Below, one piece after another: positions 41,301 to 53,904 of a DNA stretch of 64,000 bases. The stretch covers positions 9,833,099 to 9,897,098 of the forward strand of contig SSBO01000012.1 in assembly GCA_005281725.1 (NCBI GenBank), read 5' to 3'. Under the pieces are notes generated by a model, which worked only from the letters and a program-made list of their open reading frames with translations, made no database searches and was not told the DNA's origin. This DNA is from Wuchereria bancrofti. Taxonomy: Eukaryota > Nematoda > Chromadorea > Rhabditida > Onchocercidae. Every line of letters starts with the position of its first letter. Within the stretch, counting starts at the first letter, position 1. Both the position numbers and the translations under genes were made by a program.

Positions 41301-44300
41301 AATAAAAAAGTATTTAATTTTATTTAATTTTGCTTTAATTCTCCTTTTCGTTCTAAAGTTTTCATATTTTATTTAAAAAATATTTTATATTTAAAAATAA
41401 AAGTAAAAAAATTACATACAAAAATTATATTTTAAAAAAAAATTAAAAAAAGAATTTTTTTTAATTAAAATTTTAGGTGATCGATCAAAATCATTATTAT
41501 GCTGCAATGAAAAATACACTCATCCAGAATGTTATCCAATTGAGGTAGATGACGATGATACGACTTATTCAAGTAAATTCTCTTTTTTTAAAAAAAAAAA
41601 TTATAATTTATTTATTGATTTTTGTTTATACACTATAAGTTTAAAATTTTTGCTTTTATTAAGCATTATTTTTAAATTTTAATTTTTCAATTTCGAAAGA
41701 TATTTATTAAATTTTAATTTTATTATTATTTTGTATATAATTGTCATATTTCTAAATAATTCTGTAATTTAACTTTTTCATTTTCTCATTATTTTTTCAC
41801 TATTAAATTAATTATTATAGAATTAACACAGTGTTTACCATATGTACGTACAGCAACTTCACCACGTGAAAATTGTTCACTTGGTCCACGTGAACAAGTT
41901 AATCAAGCAACATCGTTTCTTGATGCTAGTCATATTTATGGCAGTACCGTGGAACGCGCTAGTAAACTTCGTGCATATCGAAATGGTTTTAATTTATTGT
42001 AATTAATTGTTTAACACTTTAATTATTGGTTAATGATAATTTTTATTGAAATATATAGATTGAAAAGTTTTTGGAAATATACCATAAATGTTAAATGAAT
42101 TACTCATTTTTTCTGGCTTATTTTCTAAGATACATATCAAAAACTTCTTATTATTTAATTACACAGAAATTTAAATTAAAAATTTCGAAGACCAAATACA
42201 TATGAAGTTAAAATTTTTATTAAATTAATCATTCTTAATATATACATATAATTAATATAATAATTTACCAAATATAAAGAAATATAAAAACATTTGTTTC
42301 GTTTTATTTCTCAAAAAAAATTGAAATTAAAAAAAATTATTTTTAATATACTTTAGAAAATATATATTATAATAAAATATATTTATATAGTAAAATATTA
42401 TTATAATAAAATATATTATTAATGCAATGATTTATCAAATATAAACAAATATAAGTTTTGAAAAAAAATTAAAATTAAGAAATAAAAGACAAAAAAGAAA
42501 ATTTAAGCAATATTTATAGGTTTTCTATTAACACAACAAAGTTCACATTATAATACTTTATTAACAATTACAAATGATGGTACCTGTATGAGTAATCAAA
42601 GTTCACAACGATGCTTCTTATCGGGTGGTGAATTAACAAATTTATTTCCTACACAAACTGCACTACATACGATATGGTTACGTCAGCATAATAATATTGC
42701 TAAACAACTAAAAGTTAGTAATATTTTTAATTAAAAAAAAATTAATTAAAGAAAACTATTTCAAAAAAAGAAAAATTAAAATAAAATATATAATTTGATC
42801 ATTTTAACTTAGAGAAAAAAGAGGGAAATTACGATATTCTTAATAGAAATAACTTAAAATTAATCAATTATAACATTTTCATCTAGTTATTTTCTTCAAA
42901 ATTTTAATTTGTGAAAAACATAAAGCAAAAATTAATATTGTTAATAAATTAATTTGAAGTTAATCATTCAATAAATTAGTGATTATATATTGCTATACTA
43001 TTATTTTTTTCTAATTTGAATTGTTTTAAATTTTAATTTAAGGTAAAAATTTTAATTTAATTAAATTTTAGATTATAAATGTTGGTTGGGATGATGAAAA
43101 ATTATTTCAAGAATCACGTCGGATTATTATTGCACAAATTCAACATATTACTTACAATGAATTTTTGCCAATTATCGTTGGAAAAAATAAATTACGACAA
43201 TATGGAATTAAATTACAGCATAATGATTATGATAGTGATTATGATTTGGTTAATTGATTTTAGATTTTTAGAAAAATTTTTTTTCTTTTTTTGTAAGCTT
43301 TTTCAGATTCACAAAATTATAACATTTATATTTTTTGTTTTGTTTTTCAAATTAACCTGTAACATTTCACAGAATATATTTTAATTTTGCAAATAATATT
43401 TAATAAATTATTAAATTTGGTTGCATTTTATCGAATAGATAGCTAATGTTTAATAAAATGTCATTGTTTTTTCTTTTAAACTATATGCTAAAAAAGGATT
43501 GCTGGGTGATATTTAATAATAATAAATCAATTTTATTATATTTTAAAGAATAAATGAATAATGAAAAATAATAAATTATTGATTTAATTATATTTTAGAA
43601 AGTTGATGCAACAGCATTAAATGAATATGCATCAGCGGTTGGATTATTCTACTATTCGCTCTTTTCTGATCAAATGACCTTTTATGAGGATAATGATGGA
43701 AATCGAAAAGCGCAAAAATCCTGGAGTACACTGCTTAATGATCCAGGATTACTTTATAATGGTAAAATTGATATCATTTTAAGGTATGATATTATTATTT
43801 ACACATTTTATGCTAATAGTGATTATCTTTCAAACTAATTTTGCAGTTAAATTAAACAGTCAGCTAATCAGGAAACTTTTAAAATTGGCAAATAAAAATA
43901 AAAATTTAATCAATTCAATTTAGAATTAAAAATTATAGATCTAAACAATTGTTTAGTATCATTATTTTTTTGAATACATATTTTGATGTTTGATTTGATT
44001 TAAATTTTACTTTAATAGTTATTTTGCAATTAAATAAGCTTGTTACATTAATGATAAATTTAATTTTTAATTTATAGTTATTATAATTATAAATTCTCTA
44101 ATTCATATATTATTTGTATTAGCAAAAAAAAAAATTTTTTTTACGCACTGTTTTCTAATATCAAAAATTAAAAAAAATAATTTATGATTATATTTTGTTT
44201 TTAAAAATTTCTTTTTACTAATTTTGCAGCTTTTTATTTTTTTACTGGTAAAATTTTTTCACTAATTTTAAAGATTTTTGTTTTTTTGTCTTTTCTACTA

Positions 44301-47300
44301 GTAAAACTTTTTACTAAAATTTGCAGGTTTTTATTACTTGAAACAATTCGTAAACCTGGCTTACATATGAATAAATATTTCAAAAATGAATTTCTACGTG
44401 GTAAAGGCAATTACGGAATTGATTTAGCAGCAGTGATTATACAAATGGGCCGAGATCATGGAATTCCAGGCTATACTGCTTTTCGTAGTGCTTGTGGCCT
44501 TCGACGTCCAGCTAATTTTACTGATTTAGATGATATTGTAAATATCTTTCAAAATTTCTTTCTCACAAAAATGAAAAAAAATTAATTTTTTTTTCATTTT
44601 TGTGAATTTGTTATTTTTGCGAACTTAATCAAAAAGCATACATTACAAAATTTTTAGCACTTAAAATAAGTAAATCAAGAATTGTTTTGCAAATTAACAT
44701 AAGTTCTTTTTTTATATTTTAACAAATTATTAAATTTTTCAGTAAAATTATATAGTAAAAAAAAATGAGAGAAAGAGAAAGAGAAAAAGATGAAAAGAGC
44801 TTGTAATTGATAAATAAATTTACATTTGTAGTCAAAAAGCCTATAATACAAAATATTAGCACTTAAAATAATTGAATTAAGAATTATTTTGTAAATTAAA
44901 ATCACTTTTCTCATATTTCAAAAAAATATTAAATTTTTTGGTAGAGTTATGTAGTAAAAAAAAACAAGAGGGAAGGAGAAGGAGAGAGGGGAAAAAATGA
45001 AAAGGGCCTGCAATTGCTAGATAAATTTACATTTACATCAATTAATATATTTTTTTAAATTATAGGTATTAAAATCACTTAATTTGGATGAATTAATCAA
45101 ATTATATGATCATATCGATGACGTTGATTTATTTGTACTCGGTATGGCTGAGAAGCCAGAACTTGGTGCATTAGTTGGACCAACATTTTCATGTATCATT
45201 GGTAGACAATTTCAAAAGGTTCCGTATTTAATTTTTTTTTTTGAACTAATGTTAAATTTATGGATTAGTAATTAAAATGATAAAATAATATCTATTATGA
45301 GTACGAATACAATGCTAATTGTTTGTCGATATTTTTTCTTTTTGCTTTTTTTGTTCTGAAATTAAAAAGAAAATTGCAATTACATTTAATTTTCTCCAAG
45401 GAAATTGCAATTATATTTGAAATTTCTATTTATCATCAAATTTGTTTATATATTATTTTTCATAGTTGATTCTAGACAGAATTTAATTCGACAATGATCA
45501 ATTATAAAGATTAAATGATCAATAATTAATTTTTGTTCATCATAATTGTAAAGATAATATTAATATCAAAATGCTGGAAAAAAAATGTTGTGGCAGAGAA
45601 AAATAATTTTTTGATAAATGGGACAAAAGAAAAGATATCAAGCATTTTGTGTTTTTTTCTTTTTTTTAAAAATCAACTTTTTTTAATGATACTGATAAAA
45701 ATGTTTAAAAAAAAAGAATGAAAAATTTTCGACAAAAAAGAAGTGTGAATTTTATTAGTTTCAATTTCAATTTAGTTAAATGCTTTCCAACTGTTCTTTA
45801 ATTTTTAATTTCAATTTAATTAAATTTGTTTAAGATTCTTGTTTTTTTTATTTTACTTCAATTTTTTCCTTTTTAATTTTTAGTTTTTTATTAAGATTCG
45901 TAGAGGTGACCGTTTTTGGTATGAAAATTTTTTTGTACCATCGGCGTTTACATTGGAACAATTAGCAGAAATTCGAAAAACAACATTAGCTCGAATAATA
46001 TGTGATAATTCGGATGGCATTCAGCAAATTCAACCAAATGTTTTTACACTTGCTGATATTTATGGGTAATTAATTGAATAATTAAATAATTAATTATAAA
46101 ATGTTATTTTATGCTTAAATTTGAATAGGTTTATTTAAAAATACGAAAGAAAAAAGTAAAACAAAAAGTTGTTACGATAGAATGAAATAAAAAGATGGTA
46201 TTCCTTAAAAAAAAGAAACGATATTTAAAATTAAACATATTTCTTGAATTTGTTTACTCAAATATTTATTATTTATTTCTATATAATGATGAATTTTTTT
46301 ACAGAAATTGTCCTATGCATTGTAATTCAACAATAATTGATACAATTGATTTAACACAATGGGTTGATCAAGAGCCTAGGCTAAAGTTACCCATAACAAA
46401 AGCTACATTAGAAAAAGCAGTACGTTTAGGTGCTGAACATGCTAAACGTTTAAATGAAGCAGAAGCAGATCGAATCAAAAAACAAGGTTTAAATATATGA
46501 TTTGAAAAAAAAAATTCAAAATCTATTTTTTTTGAATTTAAAAAAAATTCTAAAGATAAGTTTTCCTTTTTTGCTTAAGATTTATTAATTAATGTAGTAG
46601 AAATGATTATACTTAAAATAATATTTCTTTTCAAACATTGTTTTAATATGCATATTACATATTAGGTAGTAATGATAATCGAAATAAAAATCGAAATTTG
46701 GCAATTTATGCGCATTCAAATTTAATGGCACCAAAAAAAGAGTCATTGGAAATTTCACATCGTGCTGAAGTTCTACGCGAAACAACTAAAGTTTTATTAA
46801 GAGGGTAAATTTAATTGTTTAAAAAAAGACAAAAGCAAAAAAATAAAAAAGTTATACCTTTTTTGTTTTCTCAATTTTAATTTTTTAATAAATATTAATA
46901 ATATATTTCTTATATTAAATATATATAATTATTTCTTTATTTAGTGATGGTCTAAGTGAACAAGAACGTTTGCCATTGGAATTAGACTTGGCAACATTAC
47001 AACGTTTACTACCTGAAATTGATATCACACAATTTGTTGGAAATATTACAAATTTTTTGGGTGAAGAAAATCCATCAATGGAAGAATGCTTACCAAGGCC
47101 ATTACCATGTGATCATACCACAAAATATCGTACATTTTCTGGTTGGTGTAATAATTTAAAATTTCCACATTATGGAAATGCATTTGCACCAATGCGACGT
47201 TTATTGGATCCAGTTTATGGAGATGGTAAAAAAAATTTATTTTTTTAAATAAATTAAAAAGAAAAAATTTAATAAAAAAAATTCTTTTTATTAAGTATAA

Positions 47301-50300
47301 CAATTATAAATGAAATTTAAAAGAAAAAAAAATTATTTTTTCTTTATTAAATAAAATTATTTAAAAAATATATGATAATGATATTATTAACTAGGTTTTG
47401 ATAGTCCACGTATATTTGGTCGTAATAATAGACGTAAATTACCATCAGCGCGTAAAATATCAAATATTATTCATGCTGAAGCACCGGTATTTCATGCTAA
47501 ATATACGCATATGCTAATGCAAATGGGACAAATAATTGATCATGATTTTGCGCATTCACCAGTTTCGCGAGGTTTTAAAATAATTTCAATCTCAAATTCT
47601 AACTAATATTTAGAATTAGTAATTTCAATTTCAAATTCTAACCAATATTTATTCATCTCCAAAAAGAAAAAAAAATGAAAAAAATTCATTGAATTATTTT
47701 GGATAACACATTAAAATTCAACTAGTTTAATAATAATAATAATCATTAAAATTTTAATGTCTTTTTTCTTTTGTATTTTTAAAGTTTATTTTAAAGAAAG
47801 AAAAAAAGAAAAAAGAGAGAGAAAAATAAAGGAATATTATTATTAACAGGACCCGGAAATACAATTTTGGATTGTAGTCGTTGTGATTCAGCTAAAACCG
47901 TTTCCATCCATTGTTTTCCGATACCAATTGAGAATGGTGATCCATATTTTCCGCATTTAAATGATAATGGTGAACCACGTTGTATACCATTTACTCGATC
48001 ACTTCTTGGACAACTTACACTTGGATATCGAAATCAAGTACAAATATAATTTTATTATTGATATAATAAAATATAATGATTACTTTAATTTAAATTTTGC
48101 AAATAACGATTAAAAAATAAATAAAAAAGTAAAGCATAGAAAACTTGTGAAAATAAGAAAAGAAGTTTTTTAATATACATTTTTTTTAATTTAAAAAAAA
48201 TTTATAAAATTTTATCGATTATTTTCAAAAAAATTTTAATTGATAAGATTTTAGCTTGATCAATTAACATCATATCTTGATGCATCGTTTATTTATGGCT
48301 CAACAGAATGTGAAGCAAATAAATTACGTTTATTTAGCCAAGGACGTTTAAATTTTACCGATCTTGGCTTCAATCGTGAAGCTTTACCGCAAGGACGTCA
48401 AGAAAGAGATTGCAGGTTTTTCGCTTAATAATAAGAATTTTGACAAAAAATTTTTTTTTAACTCAAAACTGATAATTTGTCAAACAAAAATTTAACAATT
48501 TTAGGATAAAAAAAGAATTCTTTTTTTCAATTTTATAAGTTTTTACTTTTAAAAATGAAGAGAGAAAAAATAGGCAAAAATGAAAAGATTAAATAAAAAA
48601 AATTATTTATTTTTAATTTTTTATTTTAGATCACAACCACGACATCCATGTTTTAATGCAGGTGATGAACGTAGTAATGAACAACCAGGTCTTACCGTTA
48701 TGCATACATTATTTCTTCGTGAACATAATCGTATTGCAGCAAGTTTAAGTCGTATTAATAATTTTTGGTCTGATGAAAAAATATATATGGTAAATAATTT
48801 TTTTTCTAGAAAAAAATTTATTTCTTATTTAAATTAAAAACCAAAAATTTTTAAATTCAGAAATTATAAATTTATTTATCAAATAATAATTATTATTATT
48901 ATTTTAATAAAATATAGGAAACACGACGTATAATGGGAGCTAAAATACAACATATTATTTATAATGAATGGTTACCAATTGTAATAGGTTGTGATGCAGC
49001 TGCACGATATGATCTTGTACCACGAAAAACTGGTTATTATACAGGTAATTAAATTGTATTAATCTTTAATATATTTCATATTTAATCAAATTTATAATAT
49101 TAAATTAAATACAGTAATAACTTTGAGTTACGGTAATAAATATATGGTATATCATGAAATGGTAATTTTTGACCTTATTAATATGTTATATTTAATTAAA
49201 TTCATAATATTTTTGCCACCAAATATTTTATTTTTTATTCTCTTTTTATTTTTAACATTTTATTTTATTATCATGATTAAATATAGTAATAATTTATAAA
49301 TGTAATATCATTACATTACTTAAAATGACAATTTTTAACTTGATGATATTGCATATTAAATCAAATTTATAATAATGGATTAAGTTTAGTAATAATTTTA
49401 TTATAATAAATGTAATATTATCATATTATATAAAATGATAATTTTTAAACTTATATTTTTTTTATTCAAAAATTTTTTTGTTTTAATAAACTATTAGTTC
49501 AGTAAATAATTTATAATATTAAATTAAGATTTGAAAATGAAAAAAGGAGAAAATAAAAAGAAAATACTAATTTTAAAGGATATGATGATAAATGTGATGC
49601 AACAATGACACAAGAAATGGCAACAGCAGCATTTCGTTTTGGTCATTCATTGATACGTAACATATTTCCACGAATGAATGCTGAATTTCAGGATGAAACA
49701 GATGGACTTGATTTAAAAGTATTTAATTTCTTCTTAATTAGTTAACTAATTAAAATTAAAATAATACGATTTTCTCATTTTTATTTATATTTATTTATTT
49801 TTTTGAATTTAGGCATCATTTAATAATGAAACATTTTATTATACATTGGAAACTGGACATATTGAATCAGTAATTATGGGACTTCTTGGAGCACATAGGT
49901 AAGTTATTATTATCATCGCTTTTTTCTTTTTTCCTCTTTTTTTTTTAGATCTTAAGTTTTAAAATAATGCATTAAATTAAAATCAATTATTTTTTAGTAT
50001 TTACTTATTTATTCTTTTAAATATATTAATGTATAATTTTAGTATGGGTTTTGATCGACATATTAGTGATGCGGTACGTAATCATTTATTTCAACGATCA
50101 GCTCATCCATATACAGGTATGGATCTTCCGGCACTTAATATACAACGTGGAAGAGATCATGGTGTACCACCATATAATTCATATCGGTTAGTTTTCTATA
50201 AGATTTAATTCAACAAAAAATAAAATAAAATAAATTAATGAAATAAAAAATAAAAAGGAAAGCAAAAGGAAGAAAGGAGGGGGCAAAAAATTTCAATTAA

Positions 50301-52726
50301 AAATTAAAATAGAAAAAATACATAAGGAGGAAATAAAAATTCTAGTTAAAAATTAAAATAAAAAAGGCATATATTTGAAAGATTAGCAAAAAAAGAACAA
50401 TAATAATTTATTAAATTAATTAATTTCAAACATCAAAAAAAATTTGGCAAATTAAATGAAAAAATTTATGAGATTAATTAATTTTTAACATAAAAATTTT
50501 AACAAATAAAAAAAAATAAGATTTAGTGAAATGTGTGGAATGCATCGTGCAAGAAATTTTGACGATTTAAAAGACGTTATGGATAATCGAACAATCGCTG
50601 CATTACGAAGTGTTTATGATCATGTGGATGATATTGATCTCTTTCCGGGTATTATGTCTGAAAAACCACTTAAAGGTAATTTTTTAAGTAAATAAATTGT
50701 AATTTTTTATTTTTGGAAAAAATAAATTTTTCATTGAAAGAAAATTTGGAAAAAAAAAGGAAAAACGATAGCATAAAATGAATTGTTATAAATTTTTTCT
50801 TAAATGAAAATTAAAAAAACAAAGCTTGTAATTTTTATGAACTTTTTAGTGTTATTTTATGAGAAATTTTATATTTTTAACTATAATTTATGAAATAGTA
50901 ATTAATTAATTTTTCCTTTTTTTTGTTGATAATTTAAGGAGCATTGGTTGGACCAATGTTGACATGCATCATTGGTGAACAATTTCAACGATTAAAGCGA
51001 TGTGATCGATTCTATTATGAAAATGATAATGCAGCAACAAGATTTACGTCTGGTTTGTTAATTTTATAATAATTTAAGACTAGTCATAAGAGAAAAAAAT
51101 TGATTAGAATGTTATTATAATTAAAATTTAATTTGATTCATACTTTCATCTAATTTCACTTGAAGATAATTGGGCTTTTTTTTGCTTGTTACCTATTATG
51201 ATTTTGATCAATATTTTTCCAATTTATTAGTTGTTAATTCTTAATAAATAAATTTTTAATAATAAAAGATAGGAAAAAAAGTTACATGTTAACAGATTAA
51301 TAAAAGATGCTTAAAAATACGAATTTTGCATTGGATATCATTTGTTGTTTGTTTTGTAGTAAATATCAAATTCTTCGTCTTTAATTCTTTTATTGAGAAA
51401 GTTACTCATCATAAAAAAGAATTGAAATTTTTCAGATAAAAAGAAAAAGCGAAAAAAAAATTGAATTATCTTAGAATATCTTTTAAGTGTAAAATTTAAT
51501 TTATATGGTAACTTGATGTTAATAATTTGAATTATATTTCTAAAAAGATAATGGTTACCTGAAATATTTGTCTACTTTGTATAGTATAGGAAAAAATTAA
51601 ATTTTAGGATAGATTAAATAATATAAGAAGAAAGCAAACATATATGTAACATACGTTAAAGCAAAGAAATCTTAACCTTTTTAAAATTACCACATAATGG
51701 AATAGCACAGGTAAGAGGTAAAAGTGAGTAAATTTCTTCTAACATATAATTCAGTTATTTTCGAATAAGATTTACCGCGAATATAAAAATATAAATAACC
51801 CTAATTTTTTGCCCCATAAAATATCTAAACTTTAGATCAATTAGCTGAAATACGAAAAACAACATTAAGTAAGCTTATTTGCGCAAATAGTCAATATGCG
51901 CGTCGTATTCAACCAAATGCATTTCTCATGCCTGATGATTTAACGTTTGTTTAAATTTTATCCTTTTCAAATCGTTTGTTTGCTAAATGTACAATTTTGA
52001 AATTATTGATTAATTAAACTTTTGATTTTTGACGAGAATTTTTCAGTTAATTAAACCAAAATTTGTGTATATTATTATTCATAATCAAAATTTATCATTT
52101 AAAATAATACACTGATATGATCAAAATTATTTCATTTCAGTAATGCACCAATGAAATGCTCTGAACTACCAGATATTGATCTTTATGAATGGCTTGATCG
52201 ACGTAAATATTTCATCATATTTTCCTTTTTCTTTTTTTTCTGAATTATAAAAAATTCAAGTAATTTATAATTTTGAAAAGAAAGTTAAATTTATTTTAAG
52301 AATTTTGTGTTGTCGATCATCGTGTTATTAACTTGGGAAGAACAAAACGTATAACACCATGTATCACATGCACATGTACTGCTGAAGGAGTACGTTTGAA
52401 ATGTTTGAAATTTGTTTAACGAATTTGATGTTAGAATTCTCAAATTAAATTGAAAAAAATTTTTTTCTTATTTTAAACAAATTAAACTTTAGCCAGAATG
52501 CCATTCGATGGTGATCGATCGTTGTGAAACATTGTTAACCGAATATCTCTTCTCAGAAGTGATTGCTGTACGTGAATATTCGTTTTTCATTTTCTTTCCT
52601 ACCTCTCTCCTTGGAAAATTCCTAAAGTTTGATAGTTTTGCATAATTTAAAGATGTAACTTTTCCTTTACAGGATACCGTTTGCGTAATACAATGTTCAT
52701 CAGTGATACACCAACGAAATGGATAA
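38394..52726 (+). CDS. Secreted tandem haem peroxidase (inactive domain 1, active domain 2)
   Basis: 31 exons, 4638 nt, 1545 aa, all phases agree: 38394-38559, 39174-39344, 40021-40138, 40341-40555, 40844-41023, 41477-41572, 41821-41985, 42520-42713, 43072-43248, 43599-43783, 44327-44537, 45066-45218, 45896-46065, 46305-46486, 46666-46804, 46945-47225, 47395-47571, 47850-48037, 48255-48415, 48630-48789, 48918-49044, 49579-49718, 49813-49898, 50043-50186, 50527-50675, 50939-51052, 51836-51944, 52141-52202, 52301-52389, 52493-52567, 52673-52726. A signal peptide ([12 protein letters not shown]) is followed by RQRR, a likely furin site. Domain 1 (~155-745) has peroxidase landmarks ([30 protein letters not shown]) but lacks the catalytic residues. 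Domain 2 (~865-1470) keeps IIDHDFAH (distal His), AGDERSNEQ (Arg and haem-ester Glu), FRFGHSLI (proximal His) and [11 protein letters not shown] Cys-rich tail (~1474-1545) contains [12 protein letters not shown]. Family: myeloperoxidase/peroxidasin-type enzymes oxidise halides or cross-link matrix tyrosines. Confidence 0.95.
39639..39682. repeat. AGT/AAT triplet repeat in peroxidase intron 2
   Basis: GTAGTAGTAGTA followed by AATAATAAT in the intron between exons 39174-39344 and 40021-40138. Directly visible. Confidence 0.85.
44631..45040 (+). repeat. Diverged tandem duplication in peroxidase intron 11
   Basis: Two copies about 205 bp apart. Each runs from AAAAAGC, through a TTAGCACTTAAAATAA block and a GA-rich block, to ATAAATTTACATTT. 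Copy 1 is about 44631-44826 and copy 2 about 44834-45035. The copies differ by scattered changes, so the duplication is not recent. Confidence 0.8.
49077..49455 (+). repeat. Degenerate repeat, three copies, peroxidase intron 21
   Basis: Blocks starting near 49077, 49187 and 49351 each open with ATTTAATYAAATTYATAAT-like sequence. They continue to a GTAATAA block and a closing WGATAATTTTT-like block, with unequal spacing. Noncoding. Confidence 0.6.
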
Positions 52727-52838
52727 CTGTAAATTCTTCCTGATGTATCACAGATGCAACTGCTAATAAGTTCAAAAAATGACAAATATCTGTAATTAGT
52801 GAAGTGCAATGCAGTACATTTCGTAGTAATATATAACC

Positions 52839-52863
52839 AATAAATATTTTCAAATTGAATAAA
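52839..52863 (+). terminator. Candidate poly(A) signals of the peroxidase gene
   Basis: Two AATAAA hexamers at 52839-52844 and 52858-52863, about 115-135 bases after the stop codon. Confidence 0.5.
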
Positions 52864-53904
52864 TACATACATCATACATCCTTGTGACAGTAAACCTACT
52901 GGAATTTCTCATTATTAGGATGAATGTAATAGACTATAACTCAGAGTTATTACTGCAAAAGTTTATTTCATCATTAAATTCAAGTTTATACACATAATAC
53001 TTTAATCCCGAGAATCTTTCTAACATCAAAATAACGACTAAAATTTCTATTAACAATGTCAATCACTAATTCCAAAATTTCATCGGTAGCTGTAAAACAA
53101 TTCATTTCTCTCATTTCGGTAGAATTTCTTCTTGCGTAACATGATAAAAGGTGTCATAAAGTGCAAAAAAAAAAAAAGAAATACCATAATTGCACAATTA
53201 TGCGAAGAGGATTGTTTAGATTAGTATATGGTACAACCGAGACAATGCTCTACAAAGAAAAAAAAGACAAATAAATAAGAGCAGAAAGGATAAAAGATGT
53301 AAATGCTCTATTTATATAATTCTACATTTTTATGGAAAGAATGAATAAATTTTTATAAAGACGAACACCATACCAGAAAGAAGATAACATTCGGCTGATC
53401 TCACGAAAGAGGTGCAAATGCAGATCAAAGGTAATAGATCACTGAATACAAAAAGCTGTCTCAGAATTTGTGCAGCAGTAGGTTGGTATAGTGAACAGAG
53501 ACATGAGTCTTATGGAAAATCGTAAACAATAAATTGAAGAATAGACTTTTTTTATAAACAGAAATAAAACGATTTGTTCTTAACATGTAGTCTTAGAACA
53601 AATTCAAAAAGGAAGAAAATTCTCATTACCTGAGATTAGTTCTGCAAACACATGAAAAAAGTTGAGTTTAATGCAGGAAGTTTGCTGATCTTTTCTAAAA
53701 TACATGAAAAAAAAAGAAGCCAAATGAGCATAATTGCAAAATAATGCACAAAGTAAAGCATAAAAATGTATAATGTAAAGAAAAGTAACCAGACAAAACG
53801 AATTCAAACACAAAAACTCGAAACTGAAAGATAAATTTAAAAACTAAAAGAAAAAATACACGTCAAATGTTTGTTTCACATTAAATAGTGAAACATAGAA
53901 TTCA
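52864..53904. other. Intergenic region between convergent genes
   Basis: About 1 kb between the 3' ends of the peroxidase (+) and the coiled-coil gene (-). AT-rich. The minus-strand open frames ending at 52489 and 53604 overlap peroxidase exons or have no motif. I see no further gene. Confidence 0.5.
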
